DNA from: Bacillota bacterium
Lineage (GTDB): Bacteria; Bacillota; Clostridia; Clostridiales; Clostridiaceae
DNA: 51,694 bases
NCBI GenBank assembly: GCA_030706015.1
Contig: JAUZPI010000027.1
Coordinates: forward strand, 1-51,694
Direction: 5' to 3'
Below, piece by piece: positions 18,129 to 27,123 of the stretch (position 1 is the stretch's first letter; the number at the start of each line of letters is the position of its first letter). The translations under genes were made by a program, and so were the position numbers. The notes under the pieces are model-generated. The model was not told the DNA's origin. It saw nothing but the letters and a program-made list of their open reading frames with translations, and searched no databases.

Positions 18129-18614
18129 ATGGATTTGAAAAAATTGTTTGATATGCAAAGAGAATTAGATAATAGAATCATAAATGAACATAAACTTCAA
18201 GGAGAATCTCTTTTCTCCCAAAAGGTTTTAGCACTTCAAGTAGAAGTTGGTGAACTTGCAAATGAAACTCGTTGTTTCAAGTTCTGGAGTAACAAGGGTC
18301 CATCAGAGAAGGATGTCATTTTAGAAGAGTACGTAGATTGTCTTCATTTTATATTAAGTATCGGAATTGATAGGAACTTTGATGATGCAGAAGTTTCCGT
18401 CTCAAAATTTAACTATAAAATTACTGAACAATTTCTTGATCTGTATATTGATATTAATGATTTTATTATTTGCGCTTCAAAAGACCATTATACTACGTTG
18501 TTTGAAGACTTTATAAGCCTTGGAATAAATCTCGGTTTTTCAGAAGAGGAAATCGAAGCTGCCTATTTAAGAAAAAACACTATAAATCATGAAAGACAAA
18601 GTTCAGGATATTAA
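18129..18614 (+). CDS. Dimeric dUTP diphosphatase (dUTPase_2, MazG-like fold)
   Basis: This 161-residue all-alpha protein has the metal-binding motifs of dimeric dUTPases: EVGELANETRCFKFW, with its two glutamates, and EEYVDCLHF (ExxxD). These enzymes hydrolyse dUTP (and often dUDP) to dUMP, keeping uracil out of DNA and supplying the dTMP precursor. They are unrelated to trimeric Dut. A preceding 190-bp A+T-rich gap (17937-18128) contains two similar TTCATATAAAAT stretches but no gene. The gene ends 5 nt before a very strong terminator. Confidence 0.88.
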   Translation: MDLKKLFDMQRELDNRIINEHKLQGESLFSQKVLALQVEVGELANETRCFKFWSNKGPSEKDVILEEYVDCLHFILSIGIDRNFDDAEVSVSKFNYKITEQFLDLYIDINDFIICASKDHYTTLFEDFISLGINLGFSEEEIEAAYLRKNTINHERQSSGY

Positions 18615-18619
18615 AATTT

Positions 18620-18646
18620 GCATAGGATTTTCCTATGCTTTTTTTT
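18620..18646 (+). terminator. Strong terminator after dUTPase
   Basis: GCATAGGA (18620-18627), a TTT loop, TCCTATGC (18631-18638), then eight T. A textbook intrinsic terminator. Confidence 0.95.
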
Positions 18647-18769
18647 ACGCTCTAAATCAGCATTAGATATACTATAAATCCATTCTATGTTAGTAGGATA
18701 AAATAAATACTTAATGGAAGACTATTTAAAGTAATAAACTATATTCAATAACATAGGAAGTGAATTTTT

Positions 18770-19201
18770 ATGATAGGTATAATTATGTCTATAATTGCAG
18801 GATTAAGCATGAGCCTTCAAGGTGTTTTCAATACAAGACTAGGGGATAAGATAGGCATCTGGGAAACTAATGTTCTAGTTCAGGGAATAGGCTTCGCTTT
18901 GACATTAATTATAGTTATATTTCTAGGAAATGGAGATATTAAAAACATTAAAAATGTTAATAAACTGTACCTGCTTGGAGGCGTACTTGGTGTAATTATA
19001 ATATTTACTGTTATAAAGGGTATCTCTAGCCTAGGTCCTACCTGCGCTATTACTATAATACTCATATCTCAGCTTACTTCTGCAGCTATGATTGATGCCT
19101 TAGGCTTATTTGATACTACTCCAGTGAAGTTTGGAGCCACTAAATATTTAGGAATAGCCGTAATGATAATCGGTATACTGATATTCAAGTGGAAATGCTA
19201 A
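18770..19201 (+). CDS. DMT-family transporter, YdcZ/DUF606 type
   Basis: This 143-residue, very hydrophobic protein has about five predicted membrane segments. The N-terminus IAGLSMSLQGVFNTRLGDKIG is the DUF606/YdcZ signature within the drug/metabolite transporter superfamily. Half-size members like this act as dimers or heterodimers; the substrate is unknown. Often two such genes are adjacent, but only one is present here, so homodimerisation is likely (inference). The start ATG follows ATAGGAAGTG. Confidence 0.85.
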   Translation: MIGIIMSIIAGLSMSLQGVFNTRLGDKIGIWETNVLVQGIGFALTLIIVIFLGNGDIKNIKNVNKLYLLGGVLGVIIIFTVIKGISSLGPTCAITIILISQLTSAAMIDALGLFDTTPVKFGATKYLGIAVMIIGILIFKWKC

Positions 19202-19222
19202 GGGAGTACAATACTTCCTTAG
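19198..19222. terminator. Hairpin between convergent YdcZ and FmdB genes
   Basis: CTAAGGGAGTA (19198-19208) and TACTTCCTTAG (19212-19222) form a nearly perfect stem that overlaps the YdcZ stop and lies 7 nt from the end of the FmdB gene. T tracts are weak on both sides. Confidence 0.6.
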
Positions 19223-19228
19223 CTGATA

Positions 19229-19420
19229 TTAATTACATCCTGAGCACCCACTGCAACTACCTGAGCACTTAGTACCATTCTTACTGTAGAACTTTCCTTT
19301 ATAAACTCTCTTTACATTCTCACTTAGGCACTCTGGACATGTTACCTTCTCTGCATTTCCATTTATAATTTGAAAAAATTCTTTGCCACACTTGTAGCAT
19401 ACAAAATCTATTAATGGCAT
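19229..19420 (-). CDS. FmdB-type zinc ribbon protein
   Basis: This 63-residue protein has two knuckles, FVCYKCGKEF and TCPECLSENV, forming the FmdB/CxxC_CXXC_SSSS zinc ribbon. It ends in a cysteine/glycine/serine-rich tail (CSGSCSGCSGCN) that could bind additional metal. FmdB was named as a putative regulator, but the general function is not established. The start at 19420 is set by AAGAGGTG about 6 nt upstream; the open frame extends 21 codons further without a start signal. It overlaps no other gene after trimming. Confidence 0.85.
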   Translation of the reverse strand: MPLIDFVCYKCGKEFFQIINGNAEKVTCPECLSENVKRVYKGKFYSKNGTKCSGSCSGCSGCN

Positions 19421-19573
19421 TAAATTCACCTCTTTATGTTTTTCATAGATATAGTAAAACAATGCCCATATTTTGTCAAACACATTTTTAACTATATTTT
19501 ATATCACTTAATTAATAACATTTTTCTAAGTAATAAATATAATAGCTATGAGAGCATTTTTGCGAGGGAGACT

Positions 19574-20767
19574 ATGTTTTCTTTAAGAAATAAATTAGAT
19601 GATAATTTGAAGGCAGCCATAGATAGCAATACCTACAAAAATTACAGAGTTATTATCCATTGCAAAAACTTACAGGATGCTGCAGAAAAAAAAGTAAAAG
19701 CATATAGAGGGGAAGTGATTAGATCTATTTCCTCCATTGGCTGTTTTTCTGCCAATATATCTTCTCGAGTTATAAATAAACTTATAGAATATCCTCAAGT
19801 AAGTTATATAACTTTTGATGATTTTGCATTCTTATGTGGTAATAGCATACTTACCTCCAATAAAGTTACTTCTACTATGAAACATAACTACACTGGTAAA
19901 GGAATATGCATAGGAGTTGTTGACAGCGGAGTCTATCCTCACCCTGATTTAATAAATTCAGGCTCAAAAATAAGAGGTTTCGTTGATTTACTAAGCGGAT
20001 TAAATTATCCATATGACGATAATGGTCATGGTACTTTTATCTGCGGCTTATTGAGCGCAAATGGCAATAGTTCTAAGAGTGCATATAAAGGTATTGCTGA
20101 AGATGCGGAAATCTATGTAATCAAAGCCTTTAATGCGCAGGGACGAGGTTATATATCAGATATATTGTTTGCAATTGAAAAGCTTATATTGGAAAGTGTC
20201 AATTTTAATATAAGAGTGCTCTGTTTGCCTTTTGAGCTAACTACCTATAACAGTTTTATTCTTTCTCAATTTTCATTGCTTTTTAATATGGCAGCAGAAA
20301 AAAATATAATTATAGTAGTTCCTAGCGGTAATAATGGAATTGCTGAAAGCTCATTGAGAGGTATTGCTGTACTGCATAATTGCATTACAGTTGGCGGTCT
20401 GGATACTAGAGGTTCCATAGATGTATATAAATATTCTTCATCTGGTCCCTGCGGCAAGCCCGAAAAACCTGATCTATCAGCTGGCTGTGTGGATATAGCT
20501 TCTCTAAATAGTGACACGAGTTATATATCCGAGAAAAATGGGGTTAGGCTTTATGCTAAAAAACTTGTTAAGCCATACGTATCATACACCGGAACCTCCT
20601 GCGCCGCTGCTTATATTAGCGGAGTATGCGCTCTACTCTTAGAAAAAAATTCAAATCTCACATATAAAGATGTGCTTTCCCTACTCAAAATGAATTGTAT
20701 ATTAACAAAAATACCTTCAAGAATTCAGGGTGCTGGAATGATAGACCTAGGAAAACTTCTTGAATAA
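19574..20767 (+). CDS. Cytoplasmic-type S8 serine peptidase (subtilase) with I9-like N-domain
   Basis: This 397-residue protein has a complete catalytic triad: D117 in IGVVDSGV, H152 in NGHGTFICGLL and S342 in TGTSCAAAYISG, with the oxyanion asparagine in PSGNNG (N253). Residues about 22-82 look like an inhibitor_I9-type propeptide. No signal peptide is present, so it is probably intracellular, or sporulation-associated like other clostridial subtilases (inference). The ATG at 19574 behind GAGGGAG is preferred over an ORF opening at 19436, which would add an unrelated hydrophobic stretch antisense to the FmdB leader. It ends at a strong hairpin. Confidence 0.9.
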   Translation: MFSLRNKLDDNLKAAIDSNTYKNYRVIIHCKNLQDAAEKKVKAYRGEVIRSISSIGCFSANISSRVINKLIEYPQVSYITFDDFAFLCGNSILTSNKVTSTMKHNYTGKGICIGVVDSGVYPHPDLINSGSKIRGFVDLLSGLNYPYDDNGHGTFICGLLSANGNSSKSAYKGIAEDAEIYVIKAFNAQGRGYISDILFAIEKLILESVNFNIRVLCLPFELTTYNSFILSQFSLLFNMAAEKNIIIVVPSGNNGIAESSLRGIAVLHNCITVGGLDTRGSIDVYKYSSSGPCGKPEKPDLSAGCVDIASLNSDTSYISEKNGVRLYAKKLVKPYVSYTGTSCAAAYISGVCALLLEKNSNLTYKDVLSLLKMNCILTKIPSRIQGAGMIDLGKLLE

Positions 20768-20780
20768 AAATTTCTGTGGA

Positions 20781-20813
20781 ATCGAAGGATGAAAAATATA
20801 ATCCTTCGATCTT
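20781..20813 (+). terminator. Terminator after the subtilase gene
   Basis: ATCGAAGGAT (20781-20790) pairs perfectly with ATCCTTCGAT (20801-20810) around 10 nt, followed by CTTACCCTTATTG. Confidence 0.75.
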
Positions 20814-20877
20814 ACCCTTATTGCATAAAATACATTATACTACAAACAATTATAGATGTATTTTTATATTGCAGTTA

Positions 20878-20906
20878 TTGATAATTACTATTAATTAGTA
20901 TAATAT
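20878..20906 (+). promoter_or_regulatory. Sigma-A-type promoter of the ferritin gene
   Basis: TTGATA (20878-20883), a 17-bp spacer and TAATAT (20901-20906) lie about 75 nt upstream of the ferritin start. A TGATAATTACTATTA stretch spans the -35; it resembles only half of a Fur site, so iron control is not claimed. Confidence 0.65.
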
Positions 20907-20980
20907 ATTAATATACAAGAAGCTAGTAGCAAATAACTGATTTTAATATAGATTTAACTAATTAAGGAAGGGATGATAAT

Positions 20981-21490
20981 ATGATTAGCGAAGGATTATT
21001 CAAAGAATTAAATAGTCAAACAAACTACGAATTTGCCTCTGCTCACTTATATCTTGCTATGCAGGCATATTGCGAGGCACAAGACTTACCCGGATTTTCT
21101 AACTTTTTTAAAGTTCAGGTTGAAGAAGAAAAGTTTCATGCTATGAGATTCTTCAATTATATTAATCAAATGAATGGAAGAGTTATTATAACCTCCATTA
21201 ATGAGCCACAAAATGAATTTGGATCTATGCTAGAACTTTTCAAAGAAACCTTAAAACATGAACAGGAAATTACTCAAAGAATCTACAACTTAATGAACAT
21301 AGCTACAGAAGAAAGGGAACATGCAACCATAAGCTTTCTAAAGTGGTTTATAGATGAACAAGTTGAGGAAGAAACAACTGTAACAAATGTTATTAAGCGG
21401 TTAGAGAGAATAGGAGATGATCCTGCTGCACTTTACATGCTAGATCAAGAACTTGCTCAGAGAACATTTACTCCTCCTACAACTGTATAA
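20981..21490 (+). CDS. ftnA: Non-heme ferritin
   Basis: This 169-residue four-helix protein has all ferroxidase-centre residues of bacterial FtnA in register: E17, E50, H53, E94, Q127 and E130. It oxidises Fe(II) and stores Fe(III) in a 24-subunit shell in the cytoplasm, also limiting iron-driven oxidative damage. It converges on two Nramp transporter genes, making a local iron/manganese cluster. It has its own promoter and ends at a shared bidirectional terminator. Start ATG follows AAGGAAGGGATGATAAT. Confidence 0.96.
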   Translation: MISEGLFKELNSQTNYEFASAHLYLAMQAYCEAQDLPGFSNFFKVQVEEEKFHAMRFFNYINQMNGRVIITSINEPQNEFGSMLELFKETLKHEQEITQRIYNLMNIATEEREHATISFLKWFIDEQVEEETTVTNVIKRLERIGDDPAALYMLDQELAQRTFTPPTTV

Positions 21491-21503
21491 AAATCTCGAG
21501 CAT

Positions 21504-21546
21504 AAAAAACACTATCAAATCTATATAGACTTGGTAGTGTTTTTTA
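21504..21546. terminator. Bidirectional terminator between ferritin and Nramp genes
   Basis: AAAAAACACTATCAA at 21504-21518 pairs with TTGGTAGTGTTTTTT at 21531-21545, so there are A/T tracts on both sides. It serves both convergent genes. Confidence 0.9.
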
Positions 21547-22812
21547 TTATTTTATAGCATCATAAAGCAATACTAAATTCAGCGCTGTAACCACTATACC
21601 AATGAACCAAAGTGTTGCTTTTAAAAGTTTATCATTAGCAAACTTACCCATAACCTTTTTAGATGAAGTCAAATATATCTGAAGAAATATAGTTATAGGC
21701 AATTGGATGCTTAAAAACATTTGCGAGTAAACAAGTCCTTTGAAGGGGTTACTTGTTAAAAATATAATTACTACTGCTGCAATAAAAGTAATTGCTACCC
21801 CCATCTTAGTATGAAAGTCTTCTATATCATAGGGTTCCCCATAAATACCTGCAAAAATACTTCCTCCTGCCATACCAGCTGTTACAGATGAAGATATACC
21901 CGCCAATAATAAGGCAACAGCAAAAATAATAGCTGCCATTGGTCCCAAAAGAGGAGTCAGCATCTGTTGTGCCTGCTGAAGCTCATTTATCTGAATATGT
22001 TTAGAGAAAAAGGTGGCTGCTGCGATTATAACCATAGCACTATTTATAGCCCAGCCAATAAGCATTGAAAATAATGTATCCGCAAATTCATACTTTAACT
22101 GTTTTTTTATAACAGCTTCACTCTCAAGATTAAACTGCCTACTTTGTATTATCTCAGAATGTAAAAATAAATTATGGGGCATTACAACTGCACCTAATAC
22201 ACTCATTACTATTAAAATGGAGTTTGGTGGAAAGCTCGGTCTTACTAATCCAACCAATGTACTCCCCCAATTAACATTCACTAAGCTTAGCTCAATTATG
22301 AATGATAGTCCTATTATGGAAACAAAACCTATTATCCATTTCTCTAATTTTTTATATGAATTAGTAAAAATCATCCACAGCACAAGTATTAGTATTAAAA
22401 TTGCACCAATTTTTATGGGTATTTTGAATAACATATTTAAAGCTATAGCTCCACCAAGTATCTCCGCCATAGCTGTAGACACTGCGGCTAGCGTAGCAGA
22501 AGCAAGTGCCAGCTTAGTTATAATCGGTTTAATATAAAAGGTTGCCGCTTCTGATAGGCAATAACCTGTTACTATACCAAGATGAGCCGCATTATGCTGC
22601 AATACAATTAATATTAGTGTTCCAAAGGTCACTACCCATAACAGCTCATATCCAAAGCTAGCTCCTGCAGAAATATTAGATGCCCAATTTCCAGGATCTA
22701 TAAACCCTACTGTAACTAGAAATCCTGGACCAATATACTTTATGAAATCTAACGCCATAAGTTTAGGTTTATGATTATCTTCAAAGAGCCTAATCTTTAA
22801 TTTAAAACTCAT
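21547..22812 (-). CDS. Nramp-family divalent metal transporter (first paralogue)
   Basis: This 421-residue polytopic protein has about 11 membrane segments. Nramp hallmarks are intact: DPGNWASNISAG (D39-N42) in the first membrane helix and VVMPHNLFLHS in the sixth, whose methionine marks selectivity for Mn(II)/Fe(II) over Mg or Ca. Transport is proton-coupled import. It lies immediately downstream of a second Nramp gene but is separated from it by a terminator, so the two can be regulated separately. The pair is not identical: the other has a longer N-terminus and a DPGNFATNISGG motif. Confidence 0.94.
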   Translation of the reverse strand: MSFKLKIRLFEDNHKPKLMALDFIKYIGPGFLVTVGFIDPGNWASNISAGASFGYELLWVVTFGTLILIVLQHNAAHLGIVTGYCLSEAATFYIKPIITKLALASATLAAVSTAMAEILGGAIALNMLFKIPIKIGAILILILVLWMIFTNSYKKLEKWIIGFVSIIGLSFIIELSLVNVNWGSTLVGLVRPSFPPNSILIVMSVLGAVVMPHNLFLHSEIIQSRQFNLESEAVIKKQLKYEFADTLFSMLIGWAINSAMVIIAAATFFSKHIQINELQQAQQMLTPLLGPMAAIIFAVALLLAGISSSVTAGMAGGSIFAGIYGEPYDIEDFHTKMGVAITFIAAVVIIFLTSNPFKGLVYSQMFLSIQLPITIFLQIYLTSSKKVMGKFANDKLLKATLWFIGIVVTALNLVLLYDAIK

Positions 22813-22889
22813 ACAATATACCTCATGATAAAAATATTATTATTACATATTATACTCCAACATCGTATAATTTACGTGTACTTCTCTAT

Positions 22890-22912
22890 ACTTTATTCTT
22901 TATAGATAAAGT
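22890..22912 (-). promoter_or_regulatory. Dyad upstream of the first Nramp gene
   Basis: ACTTTAT (22890-22896) and ATAAAGT (22906-22912) form a perfect 7-bp inverted repeat with a 9-nt centre, about 80-100 nt upstream of the start. Possible operator; no regulator recognised. Confidence 0.35.
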
Positions 22913-22937
22913 GCTTAATATCTTAGTAAATCAAAAA

Positions 22938-22980
22938 AATATACAGGTTTCAGATACGTACTACCCAAAACCTGTATATT
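22938..22980 (-). terminator. Terminator after the second Nramp gene
   Basis: The arms at 22938-22950 and 22968-22980 (AATATACAGGTTT and its complement) pair perfectly. On the minus strand a TTTTTTT tract follows. It separates the two Nramp genes transcriptionally. Confidence 0.88.
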
Positions 22981-23030
22981 TGAATATCCAAACATAATCT
23001 ACCCTTCTACCTATTGCTATGTGGCATAAC

Positions 23031-24341
23031 CTATATATTTCCCATAAAGGTGAAGTAGAGTAAAACTGCATTCATTGAGACAATAGCTGTAGTTATCAAT
23101 ATACCTAAAAACTTCACTATTGGCTTGTTTACAAAATCCCCCATCAATTCCTTTCTGCCTGTAATAATTAACATTGGGATAATGGCTACTGGTAAGGCAA
23201 AACTTAAACAAACCTGACTTAAAAGTAATGCCTTCATGGGATTAACTCCCATCCCTATAATCATCATGCCAGGCAGCATAGTTAGCAGCCTTCTCACATT
23301 TATAGGTAGCTTTACATTTATAAAGCCATCCATAACAGTTTCCCCAGCCATAGCTCCTACAGTAGATGATGAAAAACCAGAGGCAAGCAGAGCAATTCCA
23401 AAAGCTCCACTTGATAGTGAGCCTAGAAGTGGCTGAAGTGAACGATGTGCTTGTTCTATAGAATCCACCATTATTCCCTGACGATAAAATACTGATGCTG
23501 ATACTATTACCATAGCAGCATTCACAATAAAGGCTATATTCATAGCTATAGCTACATCTATCTTTTCCATACGAAGATGTCTTTTCTTTTCTTCTACGTT
23601 TGCCTCCATAGTATTCCTACTTTGCACTAACTGAGAATGAAGATATATTACATGTGGCATAACAGTAGCCCCCAGCATCCCCACTGCTATAAGCACTGCC
23701 TGGCCATTTGGCAAAGAGGGAATCAAGGTATGATAACCCACTGCTGCCCAATCAGGTTTAGCTAAAAACAACTCAATTGTATACGCTATACATATAACAG
23801 CCACTAAACCAGCTATTATAATTTCTACAACACGTTGACCATACTTCTGCAAATAGGTTATACCAAAGGTTATAATTGCTGTAATTATACCAGCAACGGG
23901 CAAAGGTATCCTAAACAACAGATAAAATCCCAAGGCACCACCTAAGAATTCAGCCATTGTTGTAGCCATAGCAGCTAATTCAGCAACACTCCAGAAAAAA
24001 ACATTGGTTTTTTTAGAAAATACCTTTTTACACATTTGAGTAAGATTTGCACCAGTCGCTATACCAAGTTTAGCAGACATAACCTGAAGAAATATAGCCA
24101 TCAAATTGCTCCATAATATTACCCACAGAAGATTATAATTAAAAATTGATCCTCCGCTTATATTTGTAGCAAAGTTACCAGGATCTATATAAGCAACGCT
24201 GACAATAAAGGCGGGCCCTAAAAACTTCAGTAACTGTTTCCCCCTAACTACTAGACCCGTCCTACTGCTAAGCCTTCTATCTAAAACATCATTTTTTCCT
24301 GTACCTAAATCTATATTTAATAAAGTCTTTTCACCTTCCAT
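23031..24341 (-). CDS. Nramp-family divalent metal transporter (second paralogue)
   Basis: This 436-residue protein has an extended polar N-terminus of about 35 residues, then YIDPGNFATNISGG (D53-N56) in helix 1 and VMPHVIYLHSQLVQS in helix 6. Both metal-binding motifs needed for Mn(II)/Fe(II) import are intact. The ATG at 24341 is preferred over a GTG at 24353: AAAGGTGAGG lies at workable distance from the ATG but abuts the GTG. It has its own upstream promoter region with a DtxR/MntR-like dyad and its own terminator, so it is probably a monocistronic, metal-regulated gene (inference). Confidence 0.94.
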   Translation of the reverse strand: MEGEKTLLNIDLGTGKNDVLDRRLSSRTGLVVRGKQLLKFLGPAFIVSVAYIDPGNFATNISGGSIFNYNLLWVILWSNLMAIFLQVMSAKLGIATGANLTQMCKKVFSKKTNVFFWSVAELAAMATTMAEFLGGALGFYLLFRIPLPVAGIITAIITFGITYLQKYGQRVVEIIIAGLVAVICIAYTIELFLAKPDWAAVGYHTLIPSLPNGQAVLIAVGMLGATVMPHVIYLHSQLVQSRNTMEANVEEKKRHLRMEKIDVAIAMNIAFIVNAAMVIVSASVFYRQGIMVDSIEQAHRSLQPLLGSLSSGAFGIALLASGFSSSTVGAMAGETVMDGFINVKLPINVRRLLTMLPGMMIIGMGVNPMKALLLSQVCLSFALPVAIIPMLIITGRKELMGDFVNKPIVKFLGILITTAIVSMNAVLLYFTFMGNI

Positions 24342-24396
24342 CAAACCCCTCACCTTTCACGGTAGTATATTAGCTATTCATAACATAGTTATGTAG

Positions 24397-24422
24397 AGTC
24401 AACTGTTTTAGCCTTGACTAAA
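24397..24422 (-). promoter_or_regulatory. Candidate DtxR/MntR-like operator next to the -35 of the second Nramp gene
   Basis: TTTAGCCTTGACTAAA (24407-24422) is an imperfect 16-bp palindrome of the TTAG..C..G..CTAA shape seen in DtxR/MntR-type metalloregulator sites. It abuts TTGACT (minus strand, 24402-24397), a plausible -35 box; the matching -10 is weak. Position upstream of an Nramp gene fits manganese or iron repression. Confidence 0.4.
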
Positions 24423-24502
24423 CTTATTTCCTTAGTATAAATTATGTTCCTTAAGCTAAAGGTGTTACAGGATTTAGAGGCTTTTATTCTTATAAATATA
24501 AT

Positions 24503-24548
24503 AAGAGCCTGTATCTTAAATCGATTATAATCTAAGATGCAGGCTCTT
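24503..24548 (-). terminator. Terminator of the ABC transporter operon
   Basis: AAGAGCCT (24503-24510) pairs with AGGCTCTT (24541-24548), extended inward by ATCTTA/TAAGAT, about 15 nt beyond the permease stop on the minus strand. Confidence 0.8.
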
Positions 24549-24562
24549 AATCCCATATATAT

Positions 24563-27079
24563 TTACTCGTATTTTATAGCTTCAATAATATTAAGTTTAG
24601 ATGATTTTAACGCTGGTGATATTGAGGCAACTAAGGTTATTGCTATCCCTAATAGAGCACATATTACAAAAAGTGAAACAGTGTAATCCATTTTTATAGG
24701 CAAATCCATAGCCTGCAGTAAATGCGGCAGGATTGCAGTCATTCCAAAGCCCCCTGCCACACCTACTACTCCTCCTATTATTCCAGTTGATAAAGCTTCA
24801 ATAAATAAGACTTTTATGCTTTGTCTCTTGCTCATACCAACAGATGCTAGTACTGCAAAAGAACGCTTTCTTTCCATAAAGCTTATGATAAAATTGTTTA
24901 TAACACCAAAGGCACCTATAAGCATGGCGATTAAAGGAAATGCCTTTAACTGCTGCATCATACTATCATTAGCCTTTGCATTTTCTTCTTCCATGTGGCT
25001 TATGGTATCTACTCTGTATTTCATTCCTTTAAACTTTTCTTTAAGCTTATCACTGACATAGTTACTATCCTTATTGGTTTTCACATAGATTGTGCCATAA
25101 TTACTTATTTTAAAATCACTTTTCATATACTTAGTAGGAATAAATGCATAGCTGCCATTGTACATTAAGGTATTAAATACCGCTACTATCTTATAATCCT
25201 TTTTCCCGCCAGCTGTATTCAAAGTTATGGTATCTCCTAATTGAACATTAAATTTATTTTTTAGCGATTCCGCTATAGCAATATTTCTATCATCATCAAA
25301 ATCTTTAGGCAGTTCCGTGGCGCCTGACGTGAAGTCTATATTGAAGTAATCTGAGAACTTTCTTGTGTCAATACTATCTATATCCATAATCTGATTATTA
25401 ACTCCAGTGACTCCATCTATAGTAACTCCATTTACACTTATTACTCCTGCACAGTCAGCCACACCATCTACAGTGTTTATCTTCCTTGTGTCAGAAGAAT
25501 CATCCTTAGTTATATCTGCTCTAGGATTAACCATAATATCAGAATTCCATACGGCATATGCCTTTGCTACCTCCTTACTAACGCTGTCACTTACCACATT
25601 AATCATAAAGAGAGCGGATATTCCTATGGTTAAAAGACATATATTATTTAAGATACTTTTATTATTTTTTAAATTCTTTGCTGCTAAAATTCCTTCATTA
25701 CCAAATATAATAGAATATATAGCTCCTAACATTTTAATAAATAAATTATTAATGTAAGGTAGTATTAATATTATTCCAATAACAAGGCCAAACATAGCAA
25801 CCATATCCATTAGCATTGCCTTTGAAGCTTCTCTTGGGGTATAAAATGGAACTGCAATTCCAAAAGCTAATAAAAGTATTGCTAGTATAAACTTCCAATA
25901 CCTTCTCTTCTCTGTATGATCTACATTATTTAAGACTATATCCTTTACAGATATTTTCGATACTCTAAGAATAGGAATCATCGTGCTAAGGAAGGAAATT
26001 ACCACCCCAAAAATAAATGCTACTATGAGTCCATTAATTGAAAAATGAAATTCAGGGGTATAATATATTTTATATGGGCTAAGCTGCACTTCTAGTAAAT
26101 AAAGAATGCCTAATCCTATACCACACCCTACAATTCCACCTACGACACCATAAATTATACTTTCTACCATTAGAACAATATTAGTAGTTTTCTTTGTGGC
26201 TCCAATACTTCTAAAGGTTCCTATGATAGGCATCCTTTCTATTATTATAACTTTAAAGGAAGTATATATTATGAATACACTCATAATAAGCACTACTACA
26301 AGCATCATATAAAATGTTGCGCCTGTACTTTGAGTATCCTGATCAATTTCCTGTTCATTTATTGTTTCTCCGACAGAATAACTTTTATAGGTATCTCCTA
26401 AGTCTTTTATGAGCTGTTGTTTGTCTTCAGAATTTTTTACTTTGATAAATATTGTTGATACCCTTCCCTTTGCATCGTTTAGATCACATGCAACATCTTT
26501 TGGTATAATGGCAATGGTGTTGTCACCTTCCATCTTGAATACAGAAGATGGTTCAGCAATACCCACGATAGTAAATTGTTTATTAGTGTCTCCTATTTTC
26601 AGCTTTATTTTTTGTCCCACTTGAAAACTATACTTATCAGCAGTTTTCTTACTTATAATAATCTTATCACCTGAAAAAGGCTTTAAACTCTGTTGTTCCA
26701 ATAAGTTTATTGGATTCATCTCCATTAAGTCGTCATAATCTATACCTTTAATACTTACATTAGTACTTTCACTCTTATTTATTTCATAGCTCCCGCTGCT
26801 GTCCATCTCACCTATAGCATAGTCAATCCGATTACTAAAAAACTCGGTTTTATTATTATAAAAAAACCTTGATGGAGATTTTTGTCCTGCTGAAATAGTT
26901 ATATCTGCACTACCGTATACACCTTTTAATATACTTATATATTCATCCTTGTAGCTGCTTGAAATACCATTTGCTGCAAAGAACAAGGAGCAGGCTGCTG
27001 CTACAGAGATTACTATAAGCAGTGTCCTGAGCTTTTTTTCTCTGATATTTTTCAGGATAAACTTTATTATTATGCTCAA
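24563..27079 (-). CDS. FtsX/MacB-type ABC transporter permease with two permease modules
   Basis: This is a protein of about 838 residues. An N-terminal membrane helix (residues about 6-27) is followed by a large extracytoplasmic MacB_PCD-like domain, a cluster of three helices, further helices near the middle, a second extracytoplasmic domain and a final three-helix FtsX block ending KLNIIEAIKYE. Such permeases power export or mechanotransmission, not import. It is the last gene of an operon with an ATPase, a lipoprotein adaptor and a microprotein. A TTG at 27079 behind AAAGGAGATGAG is the likely start; an ATG at 27097 would place the Shine-Dalgarno inside the gene. The substrate is unknown; antimicrobial peptides or lipids are typical. 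Confidence 0.88.
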   Translation of the reverse strand: MSIIIKFILKNIREKKLRTLLIVISVAAACSLFFAANGISSSYKDEYISILKGVYGSADITISAGQKSPSRFFYNNKTEFFSNRIDYAIGEMDSSGSYEINKSESTNVSIKGIDYDDLMEMNPINLLEQQSLKPFSGDKIIISKKTADKYSFQVGQKIKLKIGDTNKQFTIVGIAEPSSVFKMEGDNTIAIIPKDVACDLNDAKGRVSTIFIKVKNSEDKQQLIKDLGDTYKSYSVGETINEQEIDQDTQSTGATFYMMLVVVLIMSVFIIYTSFKVIIIERMPIIGTFRSIGATKKTTNIVLMVESIIYGVVGGIVGCGIGLGILYLLEVQLSPYKIYYTPEFHFSINGLIVAFIFGVVISFLSTMIPILRVSKISVKDIVLNNVDHTEKRRYWKFILAILLLAFGIAVPFYTPREASKAMLMDMVAMFGLVIGIILILPYINNLFIKMLGAIYSIIFGNEGILAAKNLKNNKSILNNICLLTIGISALFMINVVSDSVSKEVAKAYAVWNSDIMVNPRADITKDDSSDTRKINTVDGVADCAGVISVNGVTIDGVTGVNNQIMDIDSIDTRKFSDYFNIDFTSGATELPKDFDDDRNIAIAESLKNKFNVQLGDTITLNTAGGKKDYKIVAVFNTLMYNGSYAFIPTKYMKSDFKISNYGTIYVKTNKDSNYVSDKLKEKFKGMKYRVDTISHMEEENAKANDSMMQQLKAFPLIAMLIGAFGVINNFIISFMERKRSFAVLASVGMSKRQSIKVLFIEALSTGIIGGVVGVAGGFGMTAILPHLLQAMDLPIKMDYTVSLFVICALLGIAITLVASISPALKSSKLNIIEAIKYE

Positions 27080-27123
27080 CTTCTCATCTCCTTTCATTGA
27101 TATTATTTATGACTAACTTAAAG

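Noticed and set aside
20878..20900. Fur box upstream of ferritin
   Set aside because: Only about half of the inverted repeat is recognisable, and A+T-rich promoters give such matches easily.
24354..24502. Manganese riboswitch (yybP-ykoY type) upstream of an Nramp gene
   Set aside because: The leader is too short and I see none of the conserved internal-loop sequences.
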